A stretch of DNA of 64,000 nucleotides, taken from positions 1-64,000 of the forward strand of contig NZ_JABFCS010000002.1 of assembly GCF_013087525.1 (NCBI RefSeq), in the 5' to 3' direction. This stretch comes from Ramlibacter montanisoli. Its GTDB lineage: Bacteria > Pseudomonadota > Gammaproteobacteria > Burkholderiales > Burkholderiaceae_C. The translations under genes and the position numbers were made by a program. The notes beneath the pieces were generated by a model. It searched no databases. It saw only the letters and a program-made list of their open reading frames with translations, and was not told the origin of the DNA. Each line of letters begins with the position of its first letter. The first letter of the stretch is position 1. Of the stretch, positions 59,080 to 64,000 are shown piece after piece.

Positions 59080-59153
59080 GTCATTGCGGGCTGGCCCCGC
59101 AACCCATCCCACGCTCCACGAGCGTGGATGCCGGGTCAGGCCCGGCATGACAC
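59080..59153. repeat. Three-hairpin REP-like element between ribF and ileS
   Basis: Three consecutive hairpins are visible: TGCGGG/CCCGCA (59085-59101), CCACGCT/AGCGTGG (59109-59127) and TGCCGGG/CCCGGCA (59129-59147). The whole is bounded by GTCAT and ATGAC as imperfect ends. Such clustered palindromes are typical of non-autonomous REP-type repeats. Confidence 0.7.
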
Positions 59154-59175
59154 TTTCCGCCGTCCGAGGCTTTCC

Positions 59176-62055
59176 ATGACCGACAAGACCGACTACCGCG
59201 CCACCCTCAACCTGCCCGACACGCCCTTCCCCATGCGCGGCGACCTGCCCAAGCGCGAGCCGGGCTGGGTCAAGGAGTGGGAGGACCAGGGCCTGTACAA
59301 GCGCCTGCGCGTGGCGCGCGCCGGCCGGCAGAAGTTCATCCTGCACGACGGCCCGCCCTATGCGAACGGCCAGATCCACATGGGGCACGCGGTCAACAAG
59401 ATCCTCAAGGACATGATCGTCAAGTCGCGCCAGCTCAAGGGGCTGGACGCGGCCTACGTGCCGGGCTGGGACTGCCACGGCCTGCCGATCGAGAACGCGA
59501 TCGAGAAGAAGTTCGGCCGCAACCTGCCGCGCGACGAGATGCAGGCGAAAAGCCGCGCCTTCGCCACCGAGCAGATCGGCATCCAGATGGCCGACTTCAA
59601 GCGCCTGGGCGTGCTGGGCGACTGGGACCATCCCTACAAGACGATGGACTTCTCCAACGAGGCCGACGAGATCCGCGCCTTCAAGCGCGTGGTCGAGCGC
59701 GGCTTCGTGTACCGCGGGCTGAAGCCCGTGTACTGGTGCTTCGACTGCGGTTCGTCGCTGGCGGAATTCGAGATCGAGTACGCGGACAAGAAGTCGCAGA
59801 CGCTGGATGTCGGGTTCAAGGCGAACGATGCGGCGAAGGTGTACGCGGCATTCGGGGTAGCGCCCCCACCCCAGCCCTCCCCGGAGGGGGAGGGAGCGAA
59901 GACGTCTTCGCGGTCATCTGGACCACCACCGCCTGGACCATCCCCGCCAACCAGGCACTGAACCTCAACCCGGAGATCGTCTACGCGCTGGTCGACACGC
60001 ACGCCGCGCGGCAAGCTGATCCTGGCCGAGGTGCTGGTGGAGAAGGCGCTGGCGCGCTACAAGCTGGAGGGCAAGGTGTTGGCCACCACCGAGGGCAAGA
60101 ACCTCGGCGGCCTGGAGTTCCGCCATCCGCTGTACGACGTCGACCCGGGCTACCGGCGCCTCTCGCCCATCTACCTGGCCGACTACGCCACCGCCGAAGA
60201 CGGCACCGGCATCGTGCACTCCTCGCCTGCCTACGGCCTGGACGACTTCAACAGCTGCGTCGCGCACGGGATGAAGTACGACGACATCCTCAACCCGGTG
60301 CAGGGCAACGGCGCCTACGCGAAGGACTTCGCCCTGTTCGGCGGCGAGAACATCTGGAAGGCCGTGCCGCACATCATCGACACGCTGGACAAGGCGGGCC
60401 GGCTGTTCACCACCGAGAACATCACCCACAGCTACCCGCACTGCTGGCGCCACAAGACGCCGGTGATCTACCGCGCCGCCGCCCAGTGGTTCATCCGCGA
60501 CGAGGGCGAGGGCGTGTTCACCAGGGACAAGGCGCCCGAGACGCTGCGCAACATGGCGCTGCGCGCGATCGAGGACACCAGCTTCTATCCGGAGAACGGC
60601 AAGGCGCGCCTGCGCGACATGATCGCCGGCCGGCCCGACTGGTGCATCAGCCGCCAGCGCAGCTGGGGCGTGCCCCTGCCCTTCTTCCTGCACAAGGACT
60701 CGGGCGAGCTGCATCCGAAGACGATGGAGATCCTCGACGTCGCCGCCGGCATGGTGGATGCGGGCGGCATCGAAGCCTGGAGCAAGGCCTCCACGGAGGA
60801 GATCCTGGCCAAGGTCGGTGCCGCGGCCGACGCGCCCCAGTACACCAAGAGCCAGGACATCCTGGAAGTCTGGTTCGACTCGGGCACGACGCACACCACG
60901 GTGCTCAAGGGCTCGCACGCGGGTGCCGCGCACGAGAACGGCCCGGAGGCCGATCTCTACCTGGAAGGGCACGACCAGCACCGCGGCTGGTTCCACTCCT
61001 CGCTGCTCACCGCCGCCGCCATGTACGGCCGCGCGCCCTACCGCGGCCTGCTCACGCACGGCTTCACGGTGGACAGCCAGGGCCGCAAGATGAGCAAGTC
61101 GCTGGGCAACGGCATCGAGCCGCAGCAGGTCAGCGGCAAGCTGGGCGCCGAGATCATCCGCCTGTGGGTGGCGGCCTCCGACTACTCGGGCGACATCGCC
61201 GGCGACGACAAGATCCTCGCCCGCGTGGTGGACGCCTACCGCCGCATCCGCAACACGCTGCGCTTCCTGCTGGCCAACGTCAGCGACTTCGATCCCGCCA
61301 AGGACGCGGTGCCGCAGTCGGAACTGCTGGAGATCGACCGCTACGCCCTGTCGCGCGCCGCCGAGTTCCAGGCGGAGGTGCTGGCGCACTACGAGGTGTA
61401 CGAGTTCCACCCGGTGGTGGCCAAGCTGCAGGTGTACTGCTCCGAAGACCTCGGCGCCTTCTACCTTGACGTGCTCAAGGACCGTCTTTACACGACGGCG
61501 CCCAAGTCGCACGCCCGCCGCAGCGCGCAGACGGTCCTATGGAACATCACGCACGCCATGCTGCGCTGGATGGCGCCTTTCCTCAGCTTCACCGCGGAAG
61601 AAGCGTGGAAGGTGTTCGGCGGCTCCGACTCGATCTTCCTGGAGGAGTACGCCGAGATCGGCGGCCCGGACGCCGCGCTGCTGGCCAAGTGGAACCGCAT
61701 CCGCGAGATCCGGAACGTTGCCAACAAGTTCATCGAGGACTTGAGAGCAGAAGGGAAAGTGGGCTCGTCATTGCAGGCCAATCTGGCCGTGCGGGCCAAC
61801 GCCAAGGACTTGGCCTTGCTGCAGTCGCTGGGCGACGACCTGAAGTTTGTCTTCATTACGTCTAAAGTTGCTTTGGACCCTGTTCCCCTGGCTGACGGCG
61901 ACTTGTCCATCGGGGTCGAGGCGTCGCAGGGCCAGAAGTGCGACCGCTGCTGGCACTGGCGCGACGACGTCGGCAGCGACGCCGCCCATCCGGCGCTGTG
62001 CGGCCGCTGCGTGAGCAACCTGTTCGGCGCCGGCGAAGCGCGGGTGCACGCCTGA
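59176..62055 (+). CDS. ileS: Isoleucyl-tRNA synthetase (repeat insertion, compensated frameshifts)
   Basis: This enzyme charges tRNA-Ile and edits Val; the length of about 959 residues is normal. Visible motifs are the HIGH-type [15 protein letters not shown] near residue 60, editing segment [17 protein letters not shown] near 250, KMSKS as [10 protein letters not shown] near 638, and the C-terminal zinc finger [10 protein letters not shown] with [10 protein letters not shown]. The 37-base dispersed repeat at 59860-59896 lies inside the gene and encodes [11 protein letters not shown]. The frame is then off by one from about 59897 until about 60005, where a second shift restores it. An extra G at 59899 and removal of an ACGC duplicate near 60003 would give one frame. 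Probably only the repeat is real. Confidence 0.92.
59860..59896. repeat. 37-base palindromic dispersed repeat, copy 2 (inside ileS)
   Basis: This copy is identical to 8741-8777. It inserts about 12 residues into a loop just before the conserved WTTT segment of the editing domain. If the neighbouring shift is an error, the insertion is in frame and tolerated. Confidence 0.85.
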
Positions 62056-62567
62056 TGGCCCGCGGCGACACCCTCTCCCTGCGCGGTTCGGCCACGGGCA
62101 GCATGCTGCCCTGGCTGGGCCTGGCCCTGATCATCCTGATCGTCGACCAGCTCACGAAAGTATTGATCCTGGGGCACTACAAGCACGGCGATTCGACCTA
62201 CATCACGCCCTTCTTTAACCTCGTGCGGGCGCACAACACCGGGGCCGCCTTCTCCTTCCTGGCGGCGGCATCGGGCTGGCAGCGCTGGCTGTTCACCGGC
62301 ATCGGGGTGGCGGCGACGGTCTTCATCGTGTACCTGCTGCGCACCCACCCGGGGCAGAAGCTGTTCTCCTTCGCCCTGGCCTGCATCCTGGGCGGCGCCG
62401 TAGGCAACGTGATCGACCGCCTGCTGCACGGCTACGTGGTGGACTTCCTGCAGTTCCACTGGGGCGGCTGGTACTTCCCGGCCTTCAACGTGGCCGACGC
62501 CGGCATCACCGTCGGCGCCGTCTGCCTGGTGCTCGACGAGCTGCTGCGCGTGCGGCGTTCCCGCTGA
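62055..62567 (+). CDS. lspA: Lipoprotein signal peptidase (signal peptidase II)
   Basis: This 170-residue inner-membrane aspartyl protease removes signal peptides from lipidated prolipoproteins. It has four membrane helices. Conserved motifs are [13 protein letters not shown] near residue 57, the catalytic aspartate in [15 protein letters not shown] near 115 and the second in [12 protein letters not shown] near 143. Its ATG overlaps the ileS stop by one base (TGATG), so the two are translationally coupled. Confidence 0.96.
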   Translation: MARGDTLSLRGSATGSMLPWLGLALIILIVDQLTKVLILGHYKHGDSTYITPFFNLVRAHNTGAAFSFLAAASGWQRWLFTGIGVAATVFIVYLLRTHPGQKLFSFALACILGGAVGNVIDRLLHGYVVDFLQFHWGGWYFPAFNVADAGITVGAVCLVLDELLRVRRSR

Positions 62568-62662
62568 CCGTTGTTCCGGCGCAGCGGGAGGGCTTCCCGC
62601 GCCGCTGACGGGATTGACCCTGAGCCCCCAAGGCCGGGGTGCGGCGTATCATTGTTTCAAAC

Positions 62663-64000
62663 ATGAAGCATCTGCTGAACCTGCTGGCAGCCGTGGCGCT
62701 GCTGGTCTGGGGCACGTATCTCGTTCGCACCGGCATCCTCCGGGTCTTCGGCGGCAACCTGCGGCAGGTCCTCGCGCGCAGCATCGACACCCGCCCGGCC
62801 GCCGCCATGGCCGGACTCGGGGTCACGGCCCTGGTGCAGTCCAGCACCGCCACCGCGCTGATCGTCTCCTCCTTCGTCGGCCAGGGCCTGGTGGCCCTGC
62901 CCACGGCGCTGGCCGTCATGCTGGGGGCCGACGTCGGCACCAGCCTGATGACGGTGGTGTTCTCCTTCGACCTGTCCTGGCTGTCGCCCCTGTTCATCTT
63001 CGTCGGCGTGGTGCTGTTCATCACGCGCCAGGCCACGCCGCTCGGGCGCTTCGGCCGCGTGCTGATCGGCCTGGGGCTGATGCTGCTGGCGCTGCGGCTG
63101 GTGTCGGAGTCGACCGCCATCATGGTCAAGTCCCCGGCGGTGCAGGCGCTGCTGCTGACCCTCTCCAGCGACATCCTGCTGGAGATCACGGTCGGCGCGG
63201 TGCTGGCCGTCATCGCCTATTCCAGCCTGGCCATCGTGCTGCTCACGGCCACGCTCGCCGCCTCCGGCGCCATCCCGCTGGACGTCGCGCTCGGCCTGAC
63301 GCTGGGCGCCAACCTCGGCAGCGGCCTGCTCGGCGTGCTGGCCACCGCCAAGTCCAGCGTCGAAGTGCGGCAGGTGCCGATCGGCAACCTGGTGTTCAAG
63401 ATCGTCGGCGTGATCATGGCCGCGCCCTTCGCCGCCTTCTGGATCCGCACGCTCAAGCCCTACCTGCCCGAGCCCGCGACGGTGGTGGTGCTGTACCACC
63501 TGGTGTTCAACGTGCTGATCGCGCTGATCTTCCTGGCCTTCACCCACATCGTCGCGCGCTGGGTCGAGCAGTGGCTGCCCAAGCCGGACCGCAACATGGT
63601 CGCCGGCCGGCCGCACCACCTGGACCCGTCGGCACTGGCCACGCCCTCGCTGGCGATCTCCAATGCCGCACGCGAAGCGCTGCACCAGGCCGACATCGTG
63701 GAGACCATGCTGCTGGGCATGCTGCGCGTGATCAAGGACAACGACCTGCGCCTGGCCGAGGAGTTGCGGCGCATGGACGACACGGTCGACCAGCTCTATT
63801 CCGCGATCAAGTACTACCTGACCAAGATCTCACGCGAGGCGCTGGGCGAGGAGGAAAGCAAGCGCTGGACGGACATCATCAGCTTCACGATCAACATGGA
63901 GCAGATCGGCGACATCATCGAGCGCGTGCTGCTGGACATCGAGGACAAGAAGATCAAGAAGGGGCGCAACTTCTCCGACGCCGGCATGGCGGAGATCTGC
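62663..64000 (+). CDS. Na/Pi cotransporter family protein, C-terminus outside the window
   Basis: The first 446 residues are present and the frame is open to the window edge. About eight membrane helices carry the paired NptA/YjbB repeats: TALVQSSTATALIVSSF near residue 53 and its echo ITVGAVLAVIAYSSLAIVLLTA near 175, with GADVGTSLM and GANLGSGLLG as matching loops. A PhoU-like helical domain follows (SNAAREALHQADIVETML, LEDIEDKK region) that in relatives tunes phosphate flux. It is likely a phosphate importer or exporter. The start is the ATG at 62663, with a weak ribosome site. Confidence 0.88.
   Translation, partial: MKHLLNLLAAVALLVWGTYLVRTGILRVFGGNLRQVLARSIDTRPAAAMAGLGVTALVQSSTATALIVSSFVGQGLVALPTALAVMLGADVGTSLMTVVFSFDLSWLSPLFIFVGVVLFITRQATPLGRFGRVLIGLGLMLLALRLVSESTAIMVKSPAVQALLLTLSSDILLEITVGAVLAVIAYSSLAIVLLTATLAASGAIPLDVALGLTLGANLGSGLLGVLATAKSSVEVRQVPIGNLVFKIVGVIMAAPFAAFWIRTLKPYLPEPATVVVLYHLVFNVLIALIFLAFTHIVARWVEQWLPKPDRNMVAGRPHHLDPSALATPSLAISNAAREALHQADIVETMLLGMLRVIKDNDLRLAEELRRMDDTVDQLYSAIKYYLTKISREALGEEESKRWTDIISFTINMEQIGDIIERVLLDIEDKKIKKGRNFSDAGMAEIC

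Overview
The window is GC-rich DNA from a betaproteobacterium, most likely of the family Comamonadaceae (a Ramlibacter- or Variovorax-like genome). This placement is inference. It rests on the neighbourhoods (rarA-lolA-ftsK-trxB, livHMGF, a Bug-family binding protein, the DUF3683 oxidoreductase) and on two short palindromic repeats typical of that family. Genes are densely packed, with one tRNA, no CRISPR array and no recognisable insertion sequence or prophage.

Layout. 1-960 is a noisy reverse-complement copy of the ugpB region and looks like a fold-back artefact at a contig end. 1001-1615 is the start of a truncated DUF3683 oxidoreductase gene. 1801-6734 is the glycerol-3-phosphate uptake operon ugpBAECQ. 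6744-9218 (minus) is a rubrerythrin / Fe-S oxidoreductase / DUF3501 trio, probably for peroxide stress. 9462-12009 is a VOC dioxygenase-like protein, an aromatic-ring monooxygenase and a DUF2783 protein behind a tandem operator-like repeat. 12019-19526 holds valS, an unusual 2-hydroxyacid dehydrogenase, galU, a mutarotase, a TusA protein, a Nudix hydrolase, cysM and tRNA-Leu(CAA). 19995-36495 is dominated by surface polysaccharide genes: a WecA-like transferase, a ferredoxin reductase of the CDP-deoxysugar type, a Wza-type exporter, a Wzc-type chain-length kinase, a membrane J-domain protein, a lectin-like membrane protein, two tandem FecR-like secreted proteins, an O-antigen ligase-like protein and a CpsB-type phosphatase. 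An H-NS-like protein, a degenerate HtrA-like protein and a large unknown membrane protein lie among them.

36538-41768 holds a Bug-type binding protein, a small beta-barrel protein and the branched-chain amino acid transporter genes livHMGF. 41921-49087 holds rarA, a small membrane protein, lolA, ftsK, a Crp/Fnr regulator, trxB, rpmB and rpmG. 49133-57901 holds a small calcium-binding-like exported protein, a fatty acid desaturase, rsmB, purN, yceH, two acyl-CoA dehydrogenases, a secreted hydrolase and an HNH nuclease. 58057-64000 is ribF-ileS-lspA and the start of a Na/Pi cotransporter that leaves the window.

Sequence quality matters here. About two dozen coding sequences, including the essential genes valS, ileS, ftsK, lolA and galU, carry apparent one- or two-base frameshifts, mostly deletions in short homopolymers. 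The simplest reading is uncorrected long-read error, so broken frames are annotated as single genes with the break positions noted. The most interesting real signals are a 0.79 kb tandem duplication inside the polysaccharide locus with a decaying gene remnant, the J-domain protein in that locus, the adjacent 19-bp operator-like repeats at 9411-9448, and a mobile palindromic repeat lodged inside ileS.
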